Positions 8,036 to 16,824 of a stretch of DNA of 35,531 bases are shown in pieces. Both the position numbers and the translations under genes were made by a program. The DNA comes from JBOGCH01 sp051656645 (GTDB taxonomy: Bacteria; Bacteroidota; Bacteroidia; Bacteroidales; Marinifilaceae), in NCBI GenBank assembly GCA_051656645.1, contig JBOGCH010000021.1, positions 1-35,531 on the forward strand, given 5' to 3'. Each line of letters begins with the position of its first letter. Position 1 is the first letter of the stretch. Under the pieces are notes generated by a model that was given only the letters and a program-made list of their open reading frames with translations, was not told the origin of the DNA and did not search any database.

Positions 8036-8076
8036 AAGAAAGGCTATCTCAACTGGGATAGCCTTTCTTGTTTTTT
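8036..8076 (+). terminator. Intrinsic terminator after the TonB-family gene
   Basis: A perfect 13-bp stem (8036-8048 with 8057-8069, AAGAAAGGCTATC) around an 8-base loop, followed by TTGTTTTTTG. Begins 19 bases after the stop codon. Confidence 0.93.
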
Positions 8077-8167
8077 GTTCAAATACGCTGTGGCAGGATA
8101 GCATATTTATATTTAACCAATAATATTTATCTTATTTATATGTTATACGTATATGGAAAGAAATTGC

Positions 8168-8175
8168 TATTTTTG
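8168..8175 (+). promoter_or_regulatory. Possible -7 element of the hflX promoter
   Basis: TATTTTTG fits TAnnTTTG, but only a poor match (TGTT near 8141) is found where the -33 TTTG should be. The start would leave a leader of about 10 bases before the ATG at 8192, which is short. Tentative. Confidence 0.35.
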
Positions 8176-8191
8176 TTATGAATTTTAGATT

Positions 8192-9451
8192 ATGGAGAAA
8201 GAAAAAGATAAATTTTATTATACAGCCAAACGCGCAGAACGTGCAGTGTTGGTGGGAGTTTCACTTTCGGCCGAAGGTGTTACTTATGATATGATGACGG
8301 AATATCTGGATGAACTTGCGTTCCTTGCGGAGACTGCAGGAGCCGAGACGGTAAAGATATTTACGCAAAGATTAGATAAGCCTGTTCACGCTACCTTTAT
8401 TGGAACCGGAAAGCTGGAAGAGATTGCAGCCTATGTTGAAGAGCGTAAAGATACAGACGAGTCTATTGATATGGTAATTTTTGATGATGAGTTGTCGCCA
8501 ACTCAGCTGAGAAACGTGGAGCGCGAGATGAAAGGTGCAAAGGTATTGGATAGAACCAACCTTATTCTAGACATCTTTGCGAAACGTGCACGTACAGCAC
8601 ATGCTAAGACACAAGTGGAACTTGCACAATATCAATATTTAATGCCTCGACTGACCGGTATGTGGACTCACCTTGAGCGCCAAAAGGGAGGTATTGGGCT
8701 TCGTGGTCCGGGTGAAACGGAGATTGAAACCGACCGCCGTATTATACGCGACAAGATTACACGATTAAAAGAGGAGCTTAAGCAAATTGACCGTCAAATG
8801 TCTACACAGCGTAAAAATAGAGGAGCACTCGTTCGTGTTGCTTTAGTAGGTTATACCAACGTGGGTAAATCAACCTTGATGAATTTGTTGAGTAAATCGG
8901 ACGTTTTTGCAGAGAATAAGCTGTTTGCAACACTTGATACAACGGTACGTAAAATAGCCATTAGGAATGTCCCATTCTTACTTGCAGATACGGTAGGGTT
9001 TATACGTAAATTACCGCATCACCTTGTTGAATCGTTTAAATCTACGTTGGATGAGGTACGCGAAGCTGACATTATTATGCATGTTGTGGATATATCTCAT
9101 CCTCAGTTTGAAGATCAGATGAAGGTTGTGAATGAAACGCTTGCCGAGCTAATCAAGGAGCCTAAACCAACAATCATGGTGTTTAATAAGATTGATGCCT
9201 TTAAATATGTGGTGAAGGATGAGGACGATTTAACGCCGGCAACAAAAGAGAATTACTCTCTAGATGATTTAAAACAAATGTGGATGTCCAAACAAAACAC
9301 TCGTACAGTGTATATCTCCGCTAAACAGAAAGAGAATATTGAGGAATTGAAGGAAACTTTATATGAAATGGTTAAAGATATCCATTCCGCACGTTTCCCT
9401 TACAATGATTTCTTATACAATGACTATCACGAAGAGGAAAGCGAAGAATAA
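8192..9451 (+). CDS. hflX: GTPase HflX, ribosome-associated
   Basis: A 419-residue GTPase close to the usual HflX length. The N-terminal HflX domain ends in the glycine-rich signature GGIGLRGPGETEIETDRR (about 167-184), followed by a coiled helix. The G domain starts with the P-loop GYTNVGKST (220-228), then the switch region and DTVGFIRKLPH (G3) and FNKID (G4). In other bacteria HflX binds the large ribosomal subunit and splits stalled 70S ribosomes during stress; the same role is inferred here. The acidic C-terminal tail (NDYHEEESEE) is short. Monocistronic by the terminators on both sides. Confidence 0.95.
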   Translation: MEKEKDKFYYTAKRAERAVLVGVSLSAEGVTYDMMTEYLDELAFLAETAGAETVKIFTQRLDKPVHATFIGTGKLEEIAAYVEERKDTDESIDMVIFDDELSPTQLRNVEREMKGAKVLDRTNLILDIFAKRARTAHAKTQVELAQYQYLMPRLTGMWTHLERQKGGIGLRGPGETEIETDRRIIRDKITRLKEELKQIDRQMSTQRKNRGALVRVALVGYTNVGKSTLMNLLSKSDVFAENKLFATLDTTVRKIAIRNVPFLLADTVGFIRKLPHHLVESFKSTLDEVREADIIMHVVDISHPQFEDQMKVVNETLAELIKEPKPTIMVFNKIDAFKYVVKDEDDLTPATKENYSLDDLKQMWMSKQNTRTVYISAKQKENIEELKETLYEMVKDIHSARFPYNDFLYNDYHEEESEE

Positions 9452-9460
9452 AATTACGCT

Positions 9461-9514
9461 ATAACAACAGAGGCCGGCTAATGACTATGGTTATTAGCCG
9501 GCCTCTGTTGTTAT
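9461..9514 (+). terminator. Long perfect hairpin after hflX, probable terminator
   Basis: Arms 9461-9482 and 9493-9514 pair over 22 bp without mismatch around a 10-base loop. The outer T-rich end of the right arm (TTGTTAT) stands in for a T-run; no separate T-run follows. Only 9 bases after the stop codon. It could stop transcription in either direction. Confidence 0.75.
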
Positions 9515-9796
9515 TCACACCTCTCAGTTACTATCTGAACGCGTTTTCTATACAAATGGACTATAATGCCATCTGCAACGCTTCCTATTAGATATCTTTA
9601 CAGTGTATTGTAGTAGTAAGTTATGTATCCATGAGACATGGAGCTTAAGAAATGTTTATAAGTACATCAAACTTATTAATTATAAGCCATTTAACATGTC
9701 GATAATCCATCTGTGCCGCTAAACTCAATATATTTCCTATATTTGTCCATTACTACCTAAAACATAGCCTTTTAATTGCCTCAAATAATACATGCT
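9515..9796. other. Upstream region of the two-component regulator
   Basis: With the hairpin before it, a gene-free stretch of 345 bases lies between 9451 and 9797. Apart from the promoter candidate near its end, no RNA gene, repeat or small open frame with family resemblance is seen. Confidence 0.5.
9712..9745 (+). promoter_or_regulatory. Promoter candidate for the hybrid two-component regulator
   Basis: TATATTTG at 9738-9745 matches the -7 consensus exactly. The -33 element would be TGTG at 9712-9715 with a 22-base spacer, one base off the TTTG consensus and slightly long. Predicted start near 9752, about 45 bases before the ATG at 9797. Confidence 0.5.
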
Positions 9797-12700
9797 ATGA
9801 CAAGATTATTGTTTATTCTTATACTATGTCTTTCGTGTCTGATAGGTCACGGGGCCGATCATCGTTTTAGACATATCACAGTGGACGACGGACTAAACTC
9901 AAATACCATCCGCAAAATATTTCAGGATAAAACCGGCTACGTTTGGTTAGGTACCAATGAAGGACTGATGCGTATAGCTGGCAATAAAGTTGAGCTTATG
10001 ACAGCATCCAATGATGAGGTTATTAATGGAGTTTGGGCCATCTCAGAAGGAGTGGATGGAACAATATGGATAGGAAGTAAAGGCGATCTTTTTAAATACA
10101 ATCCTCTCACAGCAAAGATATCGGCATGCGGTTTGCCTCTGCTTAAGGGTACGGTAGTAAACAGTTGTTATGAGGATAAAACAGGTATCGTTTGGATTGC
10201 TACCCACGGTAAGGGGATATGGAGTTATACCCCGGGCAAAGGGACAAAGAGTTATTTAAAGGAGGGCTTTCATGGCATTGTAAGTCTATTGCTCGATAAA
10301 AACAGTGATGTATGGACCATTACGGATAATGGAATATGGAAATATAATCGCGAAGCCGATACCTTTGTAGAGGTACGTACTTCGTCAAAGGATAAAATTA
10401 CGCAGAGCAACCTATGTATGTATATCGATTCAGCCAACAATTTGTGGATAGGTGGTAGAAACGGTCAACTACTTCAATACAGCATAGACAAAAAACAGAT
10501 AAAAAACTACAATCTAAAGGAACGCTTTGCCGGCATCCGCTTTGTTCGTTGTATTCTCGAGGTTGAATTGGGCATTTATTACATTGGGACAAATGACGGA
10601 ATGGTGACGCTCAACACGCATTCCAACAGTTTTGAACTACTCAAACACCATCCCAATAATCCCCTGGGACTAAACGATAACTTTATTCACGCTCTACACA
10701 ATGACCGTGAGGGCGGGGTGTGGCTAGGTACTTATTTTGGCGGAATTAACTATCTCTCGCCCGAACGTCCCGGTTTTACCACCTTCGATAATGTAGCTCC
10801 TCACAGCGAGAGTATAGCCAAGCACCTCATTGTGGGCCGTTTTGCCCAAGGTGCAAATGGAGAACTCTACATAGGGACGGATAATAACGGAGTGTGGCGA
10901 TATAATCCTACCAACGGGCAATTATCAAAGCTTCCCGTAATGGGAAATGGTACAGAGCTTAACGTACATGCCCTTACATGCGACACAAATACGCTTTGGA
11001 TAGGAACTTTTGAAAATGGAATTATCAAATACAATCTTCTCACCAATCAGTGGGTAAATTACATGCCACGCCAATCGCTGAACCTATTGTTTAGGGACAG
11101 CTACGGCTATTTGTGGGCAGGAGGACTCAATGGGGCGCTGTTTAAGTTCGATATGCAAACCAATAGCTTTCAAAAAGTGCATGCGTTAGTAACAAGTAAT
11201 AGTATTAGCGATGCGGCCGAGGATAAATATGGAAACCTATGGTTTGCTACCTATGGGAGCGGACTGTTGCAATATAATCGGGAAACGGGAACGTTTACCA
11301 CTCATCGGGACAGCATTGCACATCACGATAAATCGTTGCGTGCCGTGTGTTACTACAAAAATAAACTGTGGGTTGGTACCTCCGGCTACGGACTTTGCCA
11401 TTGGGACGAGGTTTCGCAACAATTAGTTCCGGTGGAGGATATGAAACTTCCTGTGTCTATCTACTTCATCGCCGGACATAAGGATAAGCTGTGGCTCACA
11501 ACCAACAGAGGTCTATGTTCATACTCCCTCTCGTCCGGAAAAATTGCCTATTATGGCGAAGAGGATGGACTTCTATCTAATCACTTTAATCCCAATGCCG
11601 GACTAAAAAGTAAAGACAATAAAATCTACGTAGGTGGTAGTAAAGGGGTGTCGGTAGTACACCCTTCTGCAATCAGCGACATTGAAAATACGCTGCCGCT
11701 GGTGTTTACAGACTTCAGAATGTATAACAATGTTATCATTCCAGATAGCACATCAATTATTGGGAAAGACATAAACCACGTAGATCACGTTACATTAACG
11801 CACAGTCAAAATGCGCCCGGATTTGATTTTGTTGTGTTAACTAATGCCTCACATAAAAAAATTAGCTATCGTTACCGACTTAAAGGCTACAATGAACAGT
11901 GGCAACAGCTTTTGGGCTTTAATGTTACCCCTTCCGTCTCGTACATGAATCTGGATCCCGGAGAGTACGAGTTTCAAGTGTGCGCATTTAATCAGGCGGG
12001 AAATCCCATAAGCGTTATGCGTACACTGCCATTCACCATTCTCAAACCATGGTGGGCAACGGTTGGCATGCGCATAGTGTATGGGGTGCTAGTTATTGCC
12101 TTTATTGCCATGGCGGCCTTCTTTGTCTACCGTAAGATTTCTTTAAAACACAAAGCGCGGTACAATAAAATTAAGGACGATGCCAACAAAAAGCTTCTTG
12201 AAGCAAAAATACGTATGTTTCAGGACATCACACATGAAATACGTACTCCCGTAACGCTCATCTCCGGGCCTGTTGCCGAGGTGTTACGTAATCCCTCACT
12301 GCCGCAAACGCTACGTGAGGACATCAATCTAATAAAAAAGAACAGCGACCATCTTGTAAACCTCATGGACCAAGTGTTGGATTTTAGTAAGTTCGAGACG
12401 GAGTATATGCATCTACGTAACTCGCGTATTGAAATATACGGGTATACACTCATGTTGGCCGACCGTTTTAAGGGTACAGCGCGTTTAAAACAGTTGGAAG
12501 TTATTACAAATATACCCACCTCGCCTTGTAATGTTCAGTTGGATGTTAACGCCTATGATAAAGTTGTAAGTAACATACTTTCCAATGCCATTAAATATGC
12601 CCGTAACTCAATTGTCATTTCCATGCCTGTTATTGATGAGGGCACCAATATGCTTACTTTAACCATCTCGGACGATGGCGAAGGAATTGCCGATGCGCAA

Positions 12701-13711
12701 AAGATATTCGATCTGTTTTATCGTTCGGATACCGGAATGACTCAACAAAACAAAGGCTTTGGTATTGGTCTTACCATAGTAAAACTATTGGTAGATAAGA
12801 TGAAGGGAGAAATCGCCGTGCATAGCTCACCCAATGGAGGTGCCAGTTTTTGCGTAAAACTACCATTCATCTCCTGCACGGAGCATGCTGCTGTTTCTGC
12901 AGAGAAAATCTCGGAGAATGTGTCGGATGGTAAGATAACGCTCCTGCTAGCCGAGGACAATGAGGATCTGCGTCTCTTTATGGCTCGTTACCTTAAGCGC
13001 CATTACCGTGTTATCGCGGTAGAGGATGGCGAAGCAGCACTCTCGCAACTACGCCAAACAGCGGTGGACATTGTTATAAGCGATATTATGATGCCCCACA
13101 TGGATGGTCTTACCCTTTGTGACCATATAAAACATGACATTGAAACCAATCATATCCCTGTAATACTGCTCACTGCCGTTACGGACGTGAAACAGAAAAT
13201 TAAAGGATTGGAATGTGGTGCCGATATTTATGTGGAGAAACCCGTAACCATGGAGGTACTGCATGCGCAAATAGAAAATCTCATCAAGCAACGACGCAAG
13301 TTGCAACAGCGCTATGCCGAGTTCCAACAGGAAGAGAGCGTCACGCAGGAAACACAAACGCCAGAGGAGCTTTTCATTGAAAAGATACGCACCATGATTC
13401 TTGAAAATCTATCAGATGCCGACTTCACGGTGGACCATCTTTCCAAAGAGTTGGGAATAGGTCGCACCGCCACCTTTGTCAAGATTAAGGCCATTACCGG
13501 CTATACGCCCAATGACTACATCCGTATGCACCGTCTTCACCGCGCAGCCGAGATGCTAAAGAGGCCCGGAGATTATCGCATCAACGAAATATGCTATCTC
13601 GTCGGCTTTAGTACACCATCCTATTTCTCCAAATGCTTTCAGCAGAGATACGGAATGCTTCCAAGCGAAATGGCAAAAATGGCCGCCGAAAGTGTTAAGA
13701 CTCAGGGATAG
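9797..13711 (+). CDS. Hybrid two-component system regulator (sensor kinase, receiver and AraC-type activator in one protein)
   Basis: A 1304-residue protein. The ATG at 9797 was chosen over the TTG seven codons upstream because it opens directly into a signal peptide (TRLLFILILCLSCLIGHGA). Residues ~20-640 are a periplasmic sensor made of propeller repeats (GYVWLGTNEGL, DGTIWIGSKG and similar), then a Y_Y_Y domain, and one membrane segment near 757-783. In the cytoplasm follow a histidine kinase with H813 in the H-box (ITHEIRTP), an N-box (NILSNAIKYA) and DDGEGI; a receiver with phospho-acceptor D1096 (SDIMMPHMDG); and an AraC-type DNA-binding end (about 1200-1300). In Bacteroidota such proteins sense breakdown products of a complex glycan and switch on the adjacent utilisation genes, here most likely the sulfatase/peptidase operon. 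Confidence 0.95.
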   Translation: MTRLLFILILCLSCLIGHGADHRFRHITVDDGLNSNTIRKIFQDKTGYVWLGTNEGLMRIAGNKVELMTASNDEVINGVWAISEGVDGTIWIGSKGDLFKYNPLTAKISACGLPLLKGTVVNSCYEDKTGIVWIATHGKGIWSYTPGKGTKSYLKEGFHGIVSLLLDKNSDVWTITDNGIWKYNREADTFVEVRTSSKDKITQSNLCMYIDSANNLWIGGRNGQLLQYSIDKKQIKNYNLKERFAGIRFVRCILEVELGIYYIGTNDGMVTLNTHSNSFELLKHHPNNPLGLNDNFIHALHNDREGGVWLGTYFGGINYLSPERPGFTTFDNVAPHSESIAKHLIVGRFAQGANGELYIGTDNNGVWRYNPTNGQLSKLPVMGNGTELNVHALTCDTNTLWIGTFENGIIKYNLLTNQWVNYMPRQSLNLLFRDSYGYLWAGGLNGALFKFDMQTNSFQKVHALVTSNSISDAAEDKYGNLWFATYGSGLLQYNRETGTFTTHRDSIAHHDKSLRAVCYYKNKLWVGTSGYGLCHWDEVSQQLVPVEDMKLPVSIYFIAGHKDKLWLTTNRGLCSYSLSSGKIAYYGEEDGLLSNHFNPNAGLKSKDNKIYVGGSKGVSVVHPSAISDIENTLPLVFTDFRMYNNVIIPDSTSIIGKDINHVDHVTLTHSQNAPGFDFVVLTNASHKKISYRYRLKGYNEQWQQLLGFNVTPSVSYMNLDPGEYEFQVCAFNQAGNPISVMRTLPFTILKPWWATVGMRIVYGVLVIAFIAMAAFFVYRKISLKHKARYNKIKDDANKKLLEAKIRMFQDITHEIRTPVTLISGPVAEVLRNPSLPQTLREDINLIKKNSDHLVNLMDQVLDFSKFETEYMHLRNSRIEIYGYTLMLADRFKGTARLKQLEVITNIPTSPCNVQLDVNAYDKVVSNILSNAIKYARNSIVISMPVIDEGTNMLTLTISDDGEGIADAQKIFDLFYRSDTGMTQQNKGFGIGLTIVKLLVDKMKGEIAVHSSPNGGASFCVKLPFISCTEHAAVSAEKISENVSDGKITLLLAEDNEDLRLFMARYLKRHYRVIAVEDGEAALSQLRQTAVDIVISDIMMPHMDGLTLCDHIKHDIETNHIPVILLTAVTDVKQKIKGLECGADIYVEKPVTMEVLHAQIENLIKQRRKLQQRYAEFQQEESVTQETQTPEELFIEKIRTMILENLSDADFTVDHLSKELGIGRTATFVKIKAITGYTPNDYIRMHRLHRAAEMLKRPGDYRINEICYLVGFSTPSYFSKCFQQRYGMLPSEMAKMAAESVKTQG

Positions 13712-13768
13712 TGAATAATAGTTTCATCATTTAATACAATTGTTATAGGGAAAAAGTCCGCCTGTATT

Positions 13769-13776
13769 TATGTTTG
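13769..13776 (+). promoter_or_regulatory. Possible -7 element of the sulfatase operon promoter
   Basis: TATGTTTG matches TAnnTTTG, but no TTTG sits 19-21 bases upstream (ATTG at 13739-13742 is 26 away). A poor -33 element is expected at an activator-dependent promoter, so control by the upstream regulator is plausible. It would give a leader of about 140 bases. Confidence 0.35.
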
Positions 13777-13828
13777 TAGTATCTCTTCTATTTTAGCAGG
13801 AGATGCAAAGAATCCATTAAAAATAAAT

Positions 13829-13882
13829 AGGGATGCCGTGAGGTACCTTTGGGCTCATGACCCTATCCCTAAATTGTTTTTT
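13829..13882 (+). terminator. Terminator-like hairpin between the regulator and the sulfatase operon
   Basis: The outer stem AGGGAT (13829-13834) pairs with ATCCCT (13865-13870). Inner pairing (TGAG with CTCA) is partial, and a T-rich run (TTGTTTTTTC) follows from 13874. It may end the regulator transcript, or act as a leader hairpin if the candidate promoter at 13769 is used. Imperfect stem, so moderate confidence. Confidence 0.4.
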
Positions 13883-13922
13883 CAGGATTACCGGTGTGTA
13901 AACATGAATAAAATAATATACT

Positions 13923-15338
13923 ATGATGAAATTTATCAACGGACTTTCTACGCTATCCCTAGTTGCCACCTCGGCAGCACTAAATGCACAGCAGGCCAAG
14001 GTGCCTAACATTATCCATATTGTAATGGACGATGTAGGGTATGACGATCTTGGATGTTTCGGTTGTACAGATATCCCTACGCCAAATATAGATGCCCTGG
14101 CAGCACAAGGAATGAAGTTTACAGATTTCTATGCGCCCCATGGAACAAGTACCCCTTCCCGTGCCGCACTGCTTACCGGACGTTATGCGCCCCGCGTAAA
14201 TAAAGGCGAGGGGCTTTATGTACTCTTCCCACACTCCACAACTGGGCTTGAGGATGAGGATGAGGTTTGTATAGCCGAGCTCCTAAAGGAGCAGGGATAC
14301 ATGACCGCACTTTACGGAAAATGGCACTTGGGCCATCTGCCTCAGTACCTACCGTATGTACATGGCTTTGACGAATTCTTGGGCATACCATACCCTAACG
14401 ATCATGGTCCTGAGCGTCTTGGCGGTACAGGCATCCGTCCCAATGGCATCAGCGACCCAGCAATCCCGTTAATCAAACAAGCGCAGGTGATTAAGGAGTG
14501 CGATAATAACGACCTTGCCGAACTGCCGGGACTATTCCGCCAGGAGGCTTGTAAATTTATTTACCGTGCAGCCAAAGCCAATAAACCGTTCTATTTGCAC
14601 TACGCAAATATTGAAACACATACCCCGTATTTCATCCCTCGCGGATTTGAAGGAGCCAGCCAAGCCGGTGCTTACGGCGATGCCGTGGCCTACTTAGATA
14701 ATACTGTAGGTATAATCATGGACATGGTAAAACGCATGAAGATAGAGGACAATACCCTCATAATGATAACATCAGACAATGGCCCATTAATCCATAAGGA
14801 CAAGGAGTTAGAAAACTGCTACGGACGTTTCGGATTAGTCGATGCATCGCGTAAACACGCTTTACGCGGCGGAAAATATCAGGAGAAATATGACGGTGGT
14901 ATCCGCGTGGCATGTATCATGAACTGGCCGGGCGTTATCCCCGCTGGGCAGAGCTGTGCCGAACTGACAACAGCCATGGATATATTTACCACTATGGCCA
15001 ACATGGCAGGAGCTGAGGTGCCTACAGATCGCCCTATCGACGGAAAAAATATCCTTCCTCTAATGAAAGGCGAAAACGGAGCGCGTTCTCCGCACAAAGC
15101 TGTGTACGGATTCAAACCGCGTGGTGGCTTGTCAAGTGTGCGCTATGAAAACTGGAAGCTCATCCTTCCTGTTGTTGGCAAAAACGGAAACGGTACGCCT
15201 GCGGAGTTGTATGACCTGTCTGTGGATTTGGCCGAGAGTAATAACCTTGCCAGTCAACATCCACAAATTGTTCGCAAAATGACCGAGATGGGACAAAAAG
15301 CAAATAAAGCAATTATAGAGAATAAGCCTATTAATTAA
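13923..15338 (+). CDS. Exported sulfatase, serine-type (S1 family)
   Basis: A 471-residue protein with a signal peptide (about 1-22, ending ALNAQQ). The sulfatase core begins NIIHIVMDDVGYDDLG (metal ligands D36, D37). The activation motif is S76-T-P-S-R80 followed by AALLTGR, so the catalytic formylglycine would be made from serine by an anaerobic radical-SAM maturase (anSME type); none is in the window. Further conserved pieces are LYGKWHLGH and ITSDNGPL. It removes sulfate esters from a carbohydrate; the precise sugar and position cannot be assigned by reading. First gene of a four-gene operon, downstream of the hybrid regulator. Confidence 0.93.
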   Translation: MMKFINGLSTLSLVATSAALNAQQAKVPNIIHIVMDDVGYDDLGCFGCTDIPTPNIDALAAQGMKFTDFYAPHGTSTPSRAALLTGRYAPRVNKGEGLYVLFPHSTTGLEDEDEVCIAELLKEQGYMTALYGKWHLGHLPQYLPYVHGFDEFLGIPYPNDHGPERLGGTGIRPNGISDPAIPLIKQAQVIKECDNNDLAELPGLFRQEACKFIYRAAKANKPFYLHYANIETHTPYFIPRGFEGASQAGAYGDAVAYLDNTVGIIMDMVKRMKIEDNTLIMITSDNGPLIHKDKELENCYGRFGLVDASRKHALRGGKYQEKYDGGIRVACIMNWPGVIPAGQSCAELTTAMDIFTTMANMAGAEVPTDRPIDGKNILPLMKGENGARSPHKAVYGFKPRGGLSSVRYENWKLILPVVGKNGNGTPAELYDLSVDLAESNNLASQHPQIVRKMTEMGQKANKAIIENKPIN

Positions 15339-15357
15339 TTTATGTCCTCCCTTGCTT

Positions 15358-16821
15358 ATGCAACTTAAGTATACCTCTTTACTTGTCACTCCGCTGTTGG
15401 CTGTCACCTGCGCGGCACAACAACGCCCCAATGTAATAGTCATCCATACGGACGAGCATAGCTTTCGTACCCTTGGATGTTACCGCGCGCTTATGCCTGC
15501 ATCGCAAGGTGAAGTGTGGGGGGAGAATGTACGTGTAGAAACTCCTAATATCGATTATTTAGCATCGCAAGGAGCGCTCGTCACTAAATGCTATGCCACT
15601 ACGCCCGTAAGCTCGCCCAGTAGAGCATCGTTTTTTACGGGTTATTATCCTCAGCAAACGGATGTTGTGGGGAATGATATTCCCCTCAATGCCAATATAG
15701 AAACCTTTGGGCACCGCTTTGTCGAAGCGGGCTACAAAACAGTCTATATAGGTAAATGGCATTTGGCAGGCGATAGTCGTCCCGGTTTTAATCCCAACCA
15801 AAATACCGGCTTTGAGGATAAACGCTACATGATGAATCGCGGACACTACAAGCATATGTCAGAGATAAATGGAGACATGGTTATCACGGAGAAGTACGAT
15901 ACGCTCACGGAAGAGAACTTCTCAACCGACTTTTGGTTTGGCAAAGCCACTAAGTTCATCGAGCAGAACGCGGATGTCCCTTTTTGCTGCGTAATTAGCA
16001 TCCCCGATCCCCACGGCCCTAATATAGTCCGAGCACCTTACAACAACATGTATAATCACTTCACCTTTAATCGTCCGCTATCGGCATTAAAAAATAAGGA
16101 AGGATTACCTATATGGGCCTATGGAAATGCTAAATTGGAGAATATGGCAGCTTATTTTGGAATGGTGAAATGTATTGACGACCAGGTGGGAATTCTTCTC
16201 AACCAACTGCGCCACATGGATCTGCTTCAAAACACAATCATCGTGTTTACATCAGATCATGGCGACCTATGCGGTGAGCATGGTTTACTAAACAAGGGAG
16301 TACCACTGGAAACATCGGCCCGCGTACCATTCATAGTTTACAACCCGGCCCGTATTCCTGCGGCAACAATAGTTAATGAGGTAATGTCGGTAGTGGATTT
16401 TACGCCCACCATTCTCTCCTTGGCCAATATCCCTACCACTCATAAATACGCTGGTAGAGATTGCGCGTCATTATTAACCACCGGGAAAGCCCCAAAGAAG
16501 TGGCAAGATGTTATCTTTATGCGCGGAACGGGGGAGAGGAATCCTACTCCCGAGAGGATAAAAAAGTCAAAAGCACTGTGGATTGCTGCTGTCACCCCAC
16601 GCTATAAGCTGATCTACTCCGAAGGGGAGCAGGATATGCCGTGGCTCACGGACTTGCATACCGATCCGCACGAGCTTACCAATCAGTTTGTCAACCCTAG
16701 GTATAAAAAGGTGGTGGTTCAACTCACGCATGAGCTTGCGGACTATGCCCGTAAGCATAACGATCAGCGTGTAAACAACACTAAGATAAAACAAGAAATG
16801 ACTAACGCATTAAATAAATAG
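15358..16821 (+). CDS. Exported sulfatase, serine-type (S1 family), second
   Basis: A 487-residue protein. The ATG at 15358 was chosen rather than the TTG two codons earlier because it starts a normal signal peptide (QLKYTSLLVTPLLAVTCAAQ). Motifs: NVIVIHTDEHSFRTLGCYR (metal-binding start, here TDEH instead of DD), the activation site S85-S-P-S-R89 followed by ASFFTGYYPQ, IGKWHLAG and FTSDHGDLCGEHG. The TDEH / SDHGDxxGEHG combination separates it from the first sulfatase, so a different sulfate position or sugar is likely. The gap to the first sulfatase is 19 bases; only 3 bases separate it from the peptidase gene, suggesting translational coupling. Confidence 0.92.
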   Translation: MQLKYTSLLVTPLLAVTCAAQQRPNVIVIHTDEHSFRTLGCYRALMPASQGEVWGENVRVETPNIDYLASQGALVTKCYATTPVSSPSRASFFTGYYPQQTDVVGNDIPLNANIETFGHRFVEAGYKTVYIGKWHLAGDSRPGFNPNQNTGFEDKRYMMNRGHYKHMSEINGDMVITEKYDTLTEENFSTDFWFGKATKFIEQNADVPFCCVISIPDPHGPNIVRAPYNNMYNHFTFNRPLSALKNKEGLPIWAYGNAKLENMAAYFGMVKCIDDQVGILLNQLRHMDLLQNTIIVFTSDHGDLCGEHGLLNKGVPLETSARVPFIVYNPARIPAATIVNEVMSVVDFTPTILSLANIPTTHKYAGRDCASLLTTGKAPKKWQDVIFMRGTGERNPTPERIKKSKALWIAAVTPRYKLIYSEGEQDMPWLTDLHTDPHELTNQFVNPRYKKVVVQLTHELADYARKHNDQRVNNTKIKQEMTNALNK

Positions 16822-16824
16822 CTT

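Noticed and set aside
9776..9796. TTG start seven codons upstream for the hybrid regulator
   Set aside because: It adds polar residues in front of a standard signal peptide that begins at the ATG at 9797.
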